Source: Candidatus Bathyarchaeota archaeon B26-1 (GTDB lineage: Archaea > Thermoproteota > Bathyarchaeia > Bathyarchaeales > B26-1). Taken from it: DNA of 11,421 nucleotides. The notes under the pieces are model-generated. The model worked only from the letters and a program-made list of their open reading frames with translations. It had not been told where the DNA came from and made no database searches. The stretch spans positions 1-11,421 of the forward strand of contig LUCD01000033.1 in NCBI GenBank assembly GCA_001593925.1. The letters run 5' to 3'. The position numbers and the translations under genes were made by a program. Positions 1 through 6,427 of this stretch are shown piece by piece (within the stretch, counting starts at the first letter, position 1; every line of letters starts with the position of its first letter).

Positions 1-57
1 AACGAGAAGCTACCCATAAAACTTGCAGAATTACTCCAAACGAATAAGAAACTCTAA
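1..57 (+). CDS. Possible C-terminal tail of an upstream gene (partial)
   Basis: The plus-strand frame starting at base 1 is open for 18 codons, reading NEKLPIKLAELLQTNKKL, and ends at TAA (55-57). The other two plus frames close within the first 50 bases. The composition (Lys, Leu and Glu rich, amphipathic) suits a protein end, and a T-rich stretch follows at once. No family can be recognised from so short a piece, and it may be chance. Confidence 0.3.
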   Translation, partial: NEKLPIKLAELLQTNKKL

Positions 58-67
58 TTTTTGTTTT
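58..67 (+). terminator. Oligo-T stretch after the upstream frame
   Basis: TTTTTGTTTT directly follows the TAA of the partial frame. Archaeal transcription often ends at T-runs on the non-template strand without a hairpin, so this could terminate the incoming gene. The call depends on that frame being real. Confidence 0.3.
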
Positions 68-129
68 GTGGGTCAATTCTTTGATGGTGTGCTCATTTCT
101 GTTCTTGGCTGTTTTTCGGTTCCGGGTGC

Positions 130-456
130 TTATAGATTTATGATGAGGTTGTATCTATGCCTTTGGTTATGAGTTCCTTCCTTTATGTTTTTGAGGGGGT
201 CTTTGCCATGCAGAACTCCCCGAACCACCTCTTGAATGTTTTAGGCTGTCTCGACGCTCCATCTCCTGCCGTATCGTTTGAGCCTAACCCATCTTTCATG
301 GCCTAGAAGCCTATACAGCCTTACAGCCCTCCCCCTAGCCTCTGAAGGCGTGTCTATGCGGCTGTTCCTACGCGGCTTTACAACGGCCTCAACACCCTTA
401 GACCCCGGGGCCTCGTAGACGCGCATGCCTGTTTTTGTGAGTCTGTTTAATTTTGT
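130..456 (-). pseudogene. Decayed DDE transposase, C-terminal part
   Basis: On the minus strand an open frame from 456 to the TAA at 241-243 includes KPRRNSRIDTPSEARG and ends in YGRRWSVETA. That ending is the conserved block around the last catalytic Glu of IS4/IS5-type DDE transposases. The frame then breaks. After a two-base loss at 240-243 the next frame continues as TFKRWFGEFCMAKTP, the expected continuation (RRW.VETAFS.FKR.FGE). A stop at about 180 and a further shift follow before YNLIINL and a TAA at 130-132. At least three lesions make it a pseudogene. The first two catalytic Asp regions are absent. The 61-codon open piece (241-426) is therefore not a real small gene. Confidence 0.8.
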
Positions 457-468
457 TTAGGGATTGCT

Positions 469-731
469 GTGGGCTTCGAGCGTTTAAAGGTTCTCCTTGA
501 ACACCTGAATCTTGGTCGCATCAAAGATATGCTGACGGATGCGCATCACAGGTTTGGTCCCAGCAGCCTCCCCTCAACCCCTTAGCGTTGCTTCGCTTCA
601 AGATCGTTCATGCCTTGAAGGGTTATCATTCTCAGAGGACTCTTGAGAGGGAAGTAAGGGTTGACAGCAGGGTTAGGGGGCTATGCGGCTTTGACGAAAC
701 CATTGAATCCCAAACCAACGCGCATAACTGA
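469..731 (+). pseudogene. Decayed transposase, N-terminal (DUF772-like) part
   Basis: From GTG 469 the plus strand reads VGFERLKVLLEHLNLGRI and continues to a TAG at 583-585. A one-base shift near 555-575 restores a second open frame: PLALLRFKIVHALKGYHSQR, then TLEREV and RGLCGFDE, to a TGA at 729-731. This resembles the helical N-terminal region that precedes the DDE core in many archaeal IS5/IS1182-like transposases (leader helix, then R.LER...R...LCGF). Traces such as LILQIVKKNF run on to about 773. It starts 13 bases from the opposite-facing C-terminal remnant, so the pair may be one broken element whose N-terminal end was inverted, or two separate elements. The DDE core between them is missing. 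Confidence 0.6.
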
Positions 732-842
732 CTTTTCCACCTGATACTGCAAATCGTTAAGAAGAACTTTTAGATAGAGTTTTCTCTTCCAGCGGTAAAT
801 TCCCTTGTTGTCTCCAGAACGGTTTATCCGCTTCGCCTCCGG
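732..842. other. Intergenic stretch downstream of feoB
   Basis: No gene is supported here. The first 40 bases hold faint in-frame traces of the transposase remnant. The rest shows no clear terminator hairpin or T-run for the minus-strand feoB that ends at 843. Clear terminal inverted repeats of an insertion sequence were not seen here or at the left end near 130. Confidence 0.4.
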
Positions 843-3311
843 TTAGTAGGGAGGGTTTATGAGGGTGAGTAGTCTAGATGCGATTCCCCCCACCGTGATC
901 GCGAAGAGTATTTCGAAGACCGTTATGAGGAGGGCTTTTCTCCAACCGAACTCTTTCGCGAGGGCGGCTATCGTAGCTATGCATGGTATGTAGAGCATCG
1001 CGACGATTGTGAAGACTATCATCTGTGTTGGTGTCAGGACATTTCCAAAATCGGTTGTTCCGAGGATGGCGGCGAGCATGACCAGCATAAGCTCCTTTCT
1101 TAGGATTCCGAAGATTAGGGTTATTCCTACCTCTCTGGGTAATCCCAGCCAAACAGTGGCCACGGGGCTTAGCACGGCTTGAAAAGCTCCTAGGAGGCCG
1201 AGGACTTCTATGGTCTTGATCAGGAAGCTGCTGACCATTATTAGGGGGAAGGCTATCTTGATGTACTCTTCCAGCCTGAACCATGTCTGTTTCAGCACGG
1301 TCCTGAGGTGGGGTATCCTGTAATCGCTCATCTCCATGATGAGGGCTGTAGGTTCGCCTGGTAAAAGATTGAAGGCGAATCTCCCCAAAACAAAGACTAA
1401 AATTATGTTGACTATGTAGAGTGTTAGGGCCCAGTTGACGCCGATGAACCTTCCGACGAGCCCAAGCACTATAACTGTCACCGCGGCGCAGGGTACAAGC
1501 GTTACGACGAAGGCGGCTAAGAGGCGTTCCCTCTGGGTCTCCATGATTCTGCAGCTGAGGCACGCCGGAACGTTACATCCGTAGGCCAACATTATCGGGA
1601 TGAAGGCCTTGCCGTGGAGCCCCATCTTGTGCATAACCGAGTCTGTGAGGAAGGCTATCCTGCTCAGGTAGCCAGAGTCTTCGAGCATGTAGAGGATCAG
1701 GTAGAAGGGGACGATGTAGGGTAGCACTATAGTTATTCCAGCTATGAGCCCCTCCATGACTCCTCCCCAGAGGAGGTCTCCGAGCAGTCCTTCTCCGAAG
1801 ATCGCTTTGAACGGGGGCTCCAACCCGTATAGGAGGTCTTCAAGTATCCCTGAAGCGTAGTCTCCGAAGGCGAAGATCGAGTAGAAGACGGCGAGCAGGA
1901 CGAGGCCCATAACGAGGTAGCCGAGAACCCTGTGGGTTGTGATCTCATGTATCCTCTCGCTTAGGCTCGGCCTCATCGGTGTTACTATCTCTTGAACCTC
2001 TCTGACGATGCGGCCGGCGACCTCATACCGCTCAGAGGTTATAACTGTTGAGCATGGATGGCCGTGTATCTTCTCGATCTCCCTGGAGAGTCTCTCGGCG
2101 GTCTGGACGATCTCAGGTTTGATCTTCCGTATCTCCCTCTCAACCTCCCTGTCTCCCTCTAAGAGCTTTATCGCGGTCCACCGGGCTGGGTACTTGAACT
2201 CAACCTTCTCGATTAGGTCTGTTAGCTTTCTGATCCTCTCCTCAACTTCTTCTCCGTATTCTATCCGTAGAGGCTTTATTCCTCCCTTCTCTACGGCTTC
2301 GACGGCCTTCTCCAGTAGCTGGTAGATTCCTCTCCCGGTTATCGCTACTGTCGGTACGACTGGTACCCCGAGGATCTTCTCGAGCTTCTTGCAGTCGATC
2401 TTTATACCTTTCTTGGCGGCGATATCCATCTGGTTCAGCGCGATCACCATAGGGGTCTCCAGCTCCATCAGCTGCAAGGTGAAGAAGAGGTTTCTCTCCA
2501 GAACCGAGGCGTCGACCACGTTTATGACTATGTCAGGTTTCTCGACGGCTATGTATTCTCTCGAGATTAGTTCCTCCAGAGAGAATGTTGAGAGGGAGTA
2601 GATCCCCGGCAAGTCTATGATATCGATCTCGTAGCCCTTGAAGTGGAGGGTTCCCTCAGCCTTCTCAACGGTCTTGCCCGGCCAGTTTCCGATATGCTGG
2701 TGGAGCCCTGTCAGCTGGTTGAAGATGACACTATTGTGGATGAAGAGCCCGTTGGCCAACATGAAGTTCTCGTAACCCTCAACCGCCAAGTCGTACACGT
2801 ATTCTCCTTTAGGATTCACCTCTTCGATTCTCTCTACAACGTCCCAAGAGATTTTGGTGGACGAGATTCCTTCGGGAATTAGCGGCGTCTCTTCGAGTAT
2901 GGGGACGCGGTCTCCCGGGGATAGATGTTCTCCCTCCACGACCCTCAGTTCGCCGTTCAACATCACTATGAAGTTGTGGTCTCTGGTTGCGGTTACCACG
3001 CGGCCTGACCTCGTCCTCACCCGTACCAAACGCCGAGTCTCCCTGTGGCGTAGAACCTTGGAGACCTTGGCCTTCACGGCTCTCATGGTTTCTGGGTCCA
3101 GCGATACTACGAAGAGGTTATCCGGCGTGGAAATCTCGGAGTCTCCAAGCCTCGCGGCGGGTTGGCTGGCTAAAGTGTGCTCCACAATATCTCTCAGTCG
3201 AGCTATCTCCCATCTTCCTTTACGTTGAATAGGAACCTCGGATTCTCCGGTTAGGGACTTCCCGACGTTGGCGTTTCCGGCTAGAGCTATCCTCAGCTTC
3301 TTCTCCGTCAT
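843..3311 (-). CDS. feoB: Ferrous iron transporter FeoB, intein-interrupted
   Basis: FeoB is a polytopic membrane protein with a GTPase head that imports Fe2+. The 822-residue precursor starts at ATG 3309-3311, whose ATG overlaps the feoA TGA (ATGA). The 55 codons open upstream lie over feoA and are not used. Removing the intein (precursor residues 19-193) leaves 647 residues, a normal size. In mature numbering: G1 GNANVGKS 12-19, G2 Thr39, G3 DLPG 58-61, G4 NQMD 118-121 (usually NKMD), a G5-like loop near 148-153, a helical GDI-like region to about 285, then membrane segments to the end. These include a Gate motif with YGCNVPACLSCR followed by ETQRER. Splicing is needed to rebuild the P-loop, so transport should depend on it. 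Co-transcribed with feoA. FeoC was not seen. Confidence 0.96.
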   Translation of the reverse strand: MTEKKLRIALAGNANVGKSLTGESEVPIQRKGRWEIARLRDIVEHTLASQPAARLGDSEISTPDNLFVVSLDPETMRAVKAKVSKVLRHRETRRLVRVRTRSGRVVTATRDHNFIVMLNGELRVVEGEHLSPGDRVPILEETPLIPEGISSTKISWDVVERIEEVNPKGEYVYDLAVEGYENFMLANGLFIHNSVIFNQLTGLHQHIGNWPGKTVEKAEGTLHFKGYEIDIIDLPGIYSLSTFSLEELISREYIAVEKPDIVINVVDASVLERNLFFTLQLMELETPMVIALNQMDIAAKKGIKIDCKKLEKILGVPVVPTVAITGRGIYQLLEKAVEAVEKGGIKPLRIEYGEEVEERIRKLTDLIEKVEFKYPARWTAIKLLEGDREVEREIRKIKPEIVQTAERLSREIEKIHGHPCSTVITSERYEVAGRIVREVQEIVTPMRPSLSERIHEITTHRVLGYLVMGLVLLAVFYSIFAFGDYASGILEDLLYGLEPPFKAIFGEGLLGDLLWGGVMEGLIAGITIVLPYIVPFYLILYMLEDSGYLSRIAFLTDSVMHKMGLHGKAFIPIMLAYGCNVPACLSCRIMETQRERLLAAFVVTLVPCAAVTVIVLGLVGRFIGVNWALTLYIVNIILVFVLGRFAFNLLPGEPTALIMEMSDYRIPHLRTVLKQTWFRLEEYIKIAFPLIMVSSFLIKTIEVLGLLGAFQAVLSPVATVWLGLPREVGITLIFGILRKELMLVMLAAILGTTDFGNVLTPTQMIVFTIVAMLYIPCIATIAALAKEFGWRKALLITVFEILFAITVGGIASRLLTLINPPY
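2733..3257 (-). other. Mini-intein in the FeoB Walker A motif
   Basis: A 175-residue insertion splits GNANVGK from SVIFNQLTG. It begins with Ser (SLTGESEV, splicing block A) and has block B TRDH (Thr and His, precursor residues 109-112). It carries block F VYDLAVEGYENFML and ends FIHN followed by the +1 Ser. All splicing residues expected of a class 1 intein are present: nucleophile Ser1, TxxH, penultimate His, terminal Asn and Ser+1. The size leaves no room for a LAGLIDADG endonuclease, so this is a minimal intein that cannot home by itself. Its boundaries are exact because both flanks match the FeoB P-loop. P-loops are common intein sites in other ATPases and GTPases. Confidence 0.93.
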
Positions 3312-3571
3312 CTGTCTATCTCCACATAGACCCTCTCCGCCATGCCTCTCCCTAAGGCCAGCCTCGACCCTCTGACGAGTATCTCTATCGGCCCGCGGAA
3401 CGGTGCGGACTTTATGACTGTAACCCTTGTGCCGGGGGTTAGACCCATGTCTACAAGCCTCTTCCTCAGACCCCATCCTCTACCCCCACGTCTGCCTCCC
3501 CTAGAGGGCACGGTTATGGACGTGACTACCCCGGTCTCGCCGGCTTTCAAGAATGTTAAGGGAACCCCCAT
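3308..3571 (-). CDS. feoA: FeoA, SH3-like accessory protein of ferrous iron uptake
   Basis: This 87-residue protein matches the FeoA family: small, cytosolic, SH3-like beta barrel, needed for FeoB-mediated Fe2+ uptake, probably by touching the FeoB GTPase domain. The family signature is visible as LRKRLVDMGLTPGTRVTVIK, then a PIEI strand and the closing AERVYVEI. An Arg/Gly-rich loop (about residues 23-32) sits between the first strands and is slightly longer than usual. Start ATG 3569-3571 has GGTGAT about 7 bases upstream on the coding strand. The TGA overlaps the feoB ATG, so the two are translationally coupled. It is the first gene of the unit and lies behind the 264-base region with the iron-box-like array. 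Confidence 0.93.
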   Translation of the reverse strand: MGVPLTFLKAGETGVVTSITVPSRGGRRGGRGWGLRKRLVDMGLTPGTRVTVIKSAPFRGPIEILVRGSRLALGRGMAERVYVEIDR

Positions 3572-3676
3572 CGTTTCATCACCTAAAGCTGTTGGTTTAC
3601 AGTGTGGATGAACCTTCTCTTGCAGGGGGTTTGGGGTGGCGACCCTCTTTCCATCGGGTTTTCCGCTCGACTTATG

Positions 3677-3687
3677 ATAAATATTTA
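3677..3687 (-). promoter_or_regulatory. Likely TATA box of feoAB
   Basis: On the coding strand this reads TAAATATTTAT, preceded by CCC as a possible BRE. It is the best AT element ahead of feoA. A start of transcription about 25 bases downstream (near 3655) would give a leader of about 85 bases. One inverted half-site pair (3685-3698) overlaps its upstream edge, the position expected for blocking TBP/TFB. Confidence 0.5.
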
Positions 3688-3776
3688 GGGTTTCCTAACT
3701 TTGGTTTGATAACTAATTTCTTTAGGTCTATTTAGAGATTGCCCTAAAGAAGTTAGGTTTAGGGCTTTATGCCTAA
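3685..3776. promoter_or_regulatory. Array of TTAGG/CCTAA half-sites, candidate iron-regulator operators
   Basis: TTAGG occurs at 3685, 3722, 3753 and 3759, and CCTAA at 3694, 3743 and 3772: seven copies in 92 bases, against about 0.2 expected by chance. They form inverted pairs. TTAGG-N4-CCTAA lies at 3685-3698. A perfect 9-base pair TTCTTTAGG/CCTAAAGAA lies at 3718-3726/3743-3751. A perfect 8-base pair GCCCTAAA/TTTAGGGC lies at 3741-3748/3758-3765. TTAGG-N8-CCTAA lies at 3759-3776. The phrase TTAGGTTTAGG at 3753-3763 resembles half of the bacterial DtxR/IdeR box (TTAGGTTAG). The encoded DtxR homologue next door is the obvious ligand. This is inference; no binding data exist here. Confidence 0.6.
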
Positions 3777-3835
3777 GATAAAGTGTAGACCTCCGTGTTG
3801 TTAGTCTCTGGAGTGGAGCTCCGAGGGGTTCGGGC

Positions 3836-4315
3836 TCACCTTACCTCCTTACGGTTTGATTGTTGAGCTGCTTCCTCTCTTCTACAGTATTCCTTGAACT
3901 GTTCCAGCCACCTGCTAACGAACTTCGGCCGTTCCTTCGACTCCGTTATAAACTTGACGAACCGCGTGAACTGCAGTATCGTCTTTGGGTCGAGCTGATG
4001 TTCAAGGATGTGGGAGTCCTTTAGGGCTATCTCCTTGGGAACCAAGATTATCTCGAGGAACTTCCTGAACGTTTCATGCCTCTCCTTTATGGACTCAGCG
4101 ATCGTTCTACCATCCTGAGTAAGAGTTACACCCCCGTACTTCTCGTAGTTTACGAGTCCGTACCTGTGGAGTTTCCTAACCATCTCAACGACAGTGGAAG
4201 CCTTGAGGTTCATCTCTTTGGCTATGTCCTTTACGCGGGCGAAGCCTTTCCGCTCAACAATCTCATATATTGCCCTTAAGTAGTCCTCAGCTCTCCTGGT
4301 GATTGCGCCGCTCAA
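3836..4315 (-). CDS. DtxR/MntR-family metal-dependent transcription regulator
   Basis: This 159-residue protein has a winged helix (about residues 8-70, with VKDIAKEMNLKASTVVEMVR as the helix-turn-helix) followed by the DtxR dimerisation and metal domain. Candidate ligands are Asp11 (Met10 of DtxR, Asp8 of MntR), His80, His102, Glu105 and His106. The motif SHILEH puts His where DtxR has Cys102 and MntR Glu99. There is no C-terminal SH3 domain, so it is the short form. The start is TTG (4313-4315), chosen because the protein begins just before the conserved AEDYLRAIY helix and no closer ATG exists. It lies upstream of and parallel to feoAB, and is probably their Fe2+-dependent repressor. Mn2+ sensing cannot be excluded. 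Confidence 0.9.
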   Translation of the reverse strand: MSGAITRRAEDYLRAIYEIVERKGFARVKDIAKEMNLKASTVVEMVRKLHRYGLVNYEKYGGVTLTQDGRTIAESIKERHETFRKFLEIILVPKEIALKDSHILEHQLDPKTILQFTRFVKFITESKERPKFVSRWLEQFKEYCRREEAAQQSNRKEVR

Positions 4316-4318
4316 ATC

Positions 4319-4345
4319 GGTTTCCCTAAAAAATTTTGGGGAACC
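4319..4345. promoter_or_regulatory. Palindrome between the TATA box and start of the DtxR-type gene
   Basis: A 27-base near-palindrome centred on 4332 has arms GGTTtCCC (4319-4326) and GGGgAACC (4338-4345) around an AT-rich core. It lies only 3 bases from the TTG start, about where transcription would begin. It contains one CCTAA (4325-4329), so it may be a diverged version of the feoA half-sites. An autoregulatory operator is the simplest reading. Confidence 0.5.
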
Positions 4346-4348
4346 AAA

Positions 4349-4360
4349 AATAAAAGTTTT
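4349..4360 (-). promoter_or_regulatory. Likely TATA element of the DtxR-type gene
   Basis: The coding strand reads AAAACTTTTATT. The TTG start lies about 40 bases downstream, leaving a short leader of roughly 10-15 bases with no evident ribosome binding site. The identical 12-mer occurs upstream of the ECF S-component gene at 5236-5247. Confidence 0.45.
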
Positions 4361-4431
4361 CGTCCCCGTAAAGCATCTATAGATTTACAGGCATACTGCA
4401 CAGGCCGACCGGGAGAGAAGGAGCGTCGCCC

Positions 4432-5184
4432 TCATCGTTGCTCTCTTAGGGATGGCAGATATTTCCACACCGCCCTCACAACAGGAATTGAGACTATTAG
4501 GCCGACCGACATCTGCCCTATGTTCACGGGAATCTCGGCGAAGGCTCCGGGGCCCACCAAGAACAGTTCGTAGATGAAGTATCCCGTAACCATGATGAGG
4601 CCTCCAACCGTTATTGAGAGGACCGTCCACCCCAACGTAGGTTCCAGCCTAACCCCTGCGAAGACTATCAGGAACGCGGCGAGTCCCCCGATCAGATACC
4701 AGACCTCAGCTGGAATCCAAAGTGCAAAGGCGGGGTCGGTTGAGGTTCCGAGATATACCTCTACATTTCCACAATAGTAGGTTGAACCTATGGCGGCGAG
4801 TAGAAGGCCTACGGCGACCCCTAGGATGGATGTTGCGGCTCTCCAGCTCTTCTTCGACTCTCTTCTAGGGGTCTTCCGGCTTAGAAAGCCGACTACCGCG
4901 CCTTCACACATCTTGATGACTAGGGTTGCGGGCGCGAACTCCATGTAGCCTAGGATCACGTCGGCCAGCATGGAGCCGAACCCTCCGGCTATACCGCCTA
5001 CTAGAGGCCCGAAGAGGAGGGCCGTTATGTAGACCATGGTCTCGCCTATGTTGAAGAACCCTCTCGTCTGCGGGACGTAGACGGTAAATATTATTGTTGC
5101 TACGCAGACGAGGGCTGAGAAGACGGCTGAGACCGCTAGTTGGACAGGTCTCAGGGGACTCCGGGACTCTTGTGTTCGCTTCAT
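4432..5184 (-). CDS. ECF transporter S component (substrate-binding membrane subunit)
   Basis: This 250-residue, strongly hydrophobic protein has about six membrane segments: roughly residues 17-38, 46-70, 85-100, 117-135, 155-178 and 183-208, plus a C-terminal one at 217-240. The stretch from FFNIGET through LLFGPLVGGIAGGFGSMLAD to the APATLVIK helix is typical of S components of energy-coupling-factor vitamin importers, riboflavin-type fold (PF07155-like). Such subunits bind a vitamin or metal and need EcfT plus EcfA ATPases, none of which is in this window, so it would share a module encoded elsewhere. The substrate cannot be told from sequence. Neighbouring lipoyl-type genes make lipoate one idea, riboflavin another. 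Start ATG 5182-5184 has GAGG about 8 bases upstream. Confidence 0.8.
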   Translation of the reverse strand: MKRTQESRSPLRPVQLAVSAVFSALVCVATIIFTVYVPQTRGFFNIGETMVYITALLFGPLVGGIAGGFGSMLADVILGYMEFAPATLVIKMCEGAVVGFLSRKTPRRESKKSWRAATSILGVAVGLLLAAIGSTYYCGNVEVYLGTSTDPAFALWIPAEVWYLIGGLAAFLIVFAGVRLEPTLGWTVLSITVGGLIMVTGYFIYELFLVGPGAFAEIPVNIGQMSVGLIVSIPVVRAVWKYLPSLREQR

Positions 5185-5196
5185 GTTTGGGCCTCA

Positions 5197-5247
5197 GGTA
5201 AATAGTATACTTACAACTTTACCATACCAAAACCGAATAAAAGTTTT
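5197..5247 (-). promoter_or_regulatory. Promoter and inverted repeat ahead of the ECF S-component gene
   Basis: The coding strand carries AAAACTTTTATT (5236-5247) as a TATA element. A 6-base inverted repeat GGTAAA (5197-5202) and TTTACC (5218-5223) with a 15-base spacer spans the expected transcription start. An 8-base palindrome AGTATACT (5204-5211) lies inside the spacer. This could be an operator for a local regulator. The leader is too short for a typical riboswitch. Confidence 0.4.
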
Positions 5248-5322
5248 TCCATAATAAAAGGTTAACCGTGTTAAGGCTGTGACGCCCAGAGGAGTAAGCG
5301 AAGCCAACCCGATCCTCGCGGC

Positions 5323-6345
5323 CTAATGAATGCTCAGCTGCCTCTTAATCTCCCTCACCTCGTCGAGGGTAGGTTTCTTCGGGTAGTTATAGATGGGCCC
5401 GCTCGGCCTCTCGTTGTAGTACGGCCTATTACATCCCGGACATCCACTTGTCATGAAAGGTTCTCCCGACTCCACGATCCTCAAGAGGAGGCTTCTCTCA
5501 ACCCCGAAGTCCTTGAGGACGCCGTCCTTAAAGGTCATATCGGCATACTTGGCCAAGCCGTGGGTTATGAGGTACTGCGCGACTTGGATTCTCCTGTATC
5601 CTTCAATTGGGGGTCTTGGACGCCCAGCCAGCTTAGTTCCCGGTATAGGCGTGAAGGCGAAGAGGGCTGGATAAACGCCCATGTCGTGGCATAGCTGCAT
5701 GGTTCGAACGGCCTCCTCCTCGGTCTCGCCTAACCCAATTATTAGGTGGGTTGTGACTGAGCCTCTCCCGAAGACCTCAACCGCACCTCTGAGCGCCTCC
5801 ACATGTCCCTCCCAAGTGTATGGGCCTCCAGCTGAGACCCCTTTAACCTCGTCGAAGATTTTCGGCGTTGAAGCGTCTAGGGCTACGCTGACACGGTTGA
5901 CTCCGGCCTCACGTAAACGGATCATCCCTTCCCTCCGTAAGGGCTGACAGGAGACCGAGATCGGAACGGGTGACGTAAGCCTAATAATCCTCGCGAGGGA
6001 GATTATCTCCTCGAGTATGCCGGGAACGTTCAGAGACTGGATGCAGACCCTCCTTATTCTCCGGTCTCCGAAGGCCTTTCCGATACGCTCTACAACCTCA
6101 ACCGTTGGGAAGGGCGGCCAAACAACCCTGGAGAGCATGTCAGACCGCGCTGTGGAGTCCCTAGCTTGGGGGCAGAAGCCGCAGTTGGCTGTGCACCTCC
6201 CACGCCTATATGTGAGCAGGTATATGGTTGTGGGTTCAGCGTTAAGTCGGCCACGTGTCAAACCGAGTAGGATGGCTGAGCCGAGAGAGACCCGGACTAT
6301 GCTTGGCGAGAAAACCTCATCCCCCGATCTTCTGGCCTCCTTCAT
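5323..6345 (-). CDS. Radical SAM enzyme, biotin-synthase-like; candidate archaeal lipoyl synthase subunit (LipS1/LipS2 type)
   Basis: The protein has a radical SAM CxxxCxxC cluster motif in RCTANCGFCPQA. In the longer reading from ATG 6369 the cysteines are 59, 63 and 66; subtract 8 for this start. A TIM-barrel body follows, with a GLGETEEE motif, and a C-terminal CPGC (310, 313 in the longer reading) may hold an auxiliary cluster. It resembles COG2516, biotin-synthase-related proteins. The pairing with a COG1856-like gene recalls LipS1/LipS2 of Thermococcus, which jointly insert sulfur into octanoyl groups to make lipoyl. I chose ATG 6343-6345 because GGAG lies 7 bases upstream and a TATA-like element at 6384-6391 would start transcription between the two ATGs. 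ATG 6369 remains possible and adds MFLGWRWW. Function is inferred from family and context. Confidence 0.78.
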   Translation of the reverse strand: MKEARRSGDEVFSPSIVRVSLGSAILLGLTRGRLNAEPTTIYLLTYRRGRCTANCGFCPQARDSTARSDMLSRVVWPPFPTVEVVERIGKAFGDRRIRRVCIQSLNVPGILEEIISLARIIRLTSPVPISVSCQPLRREGMIRLREAGVNRVSVALDASTPKIFDEVKGVSAGGPYTWEGHVEALRGAVEVFGRGSVTTHLIIGLGETEEEAVRTMQLCHDMGVYPALFAFTPIPGTKLAGRPRPPIEGYRRIQVAQYLITHGLAKYADMTFKDGVLKDFGVERSLLLRIVESGEPFMTSGCPGCNRPYYNERPSGPIYNYPKKPTLDEVREIKRQLSIH

Positions 6346-6381
6346 CCACCATCTCCAACCTAGGAACATCCTAGCCTAATG

Positions 6382-6421
6382 GAACTTAAATCTTTTTGAG
6401 ACGGGATGGGAAAACCTTAAG
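6382..6421. promoter_or_regulatory. Divergent promoter region between two radical SAM genes
   Basis: ACTTAAAT (6384-6391) can serve either strand as a TATA-like element, and CCTTAAG (6415-6421) is a second candidate. Only 58-82 bases, depending on starts, separate the divergent genes, so their promoters must overlap. This arrangement would favour joint control. Confidence 0.4.
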
Positions 6422-6427
6422 TCTGGA

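Noticed and set aside
241..426. Small standalone 61-residue protein
   Set aside because: Its sequence is the C-terminal block of a DDE transposase cut by a frameshift, so it is part of a pseudogene.
874..1563. A 229-codon open frame on the minus strand
   Set aside because: It overlaps the FeoB membrane domain in another frame, and its composition (Arg, His and Asn rich, no motifs) is that of a shadow frame.
2008..3232. Several plus-strand open frames of 70-124 codons opposite feoB and its intein
   Set aside because: They are antisense shadows with no recognisable domain; feoB on the minus strand explains the coding signal.
2733..3257. Homing endonuclease domain in the intein
   Set aside because: Only 175 residues are present, with about 60 between blocks B and F, and no LAGLIDADG-type motif is visible.
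3312..3476. N-terminal extension of 55 residues open upstream of feoB
   Set aside because: It lies over feoA in another frame, has no family match, and the ATG at 3309-3311 overlaps the feoA TGA and leads directly into the GTPase fold.
3780..3835. Hairpin terminator after the DtxR-type gene, around GGAGCTCC
   Set aside because: The palindrome is short and no T-run follows on the minus strand, so read-through into feoAB is as likely.
5185..5322. Riboswitch ahead of the ECF S-component gene
   Set aside because: The TATA position leaves a leader of about 30 bases, too short for a known vitamin riboswitch, and none of their conserved cores is visible.
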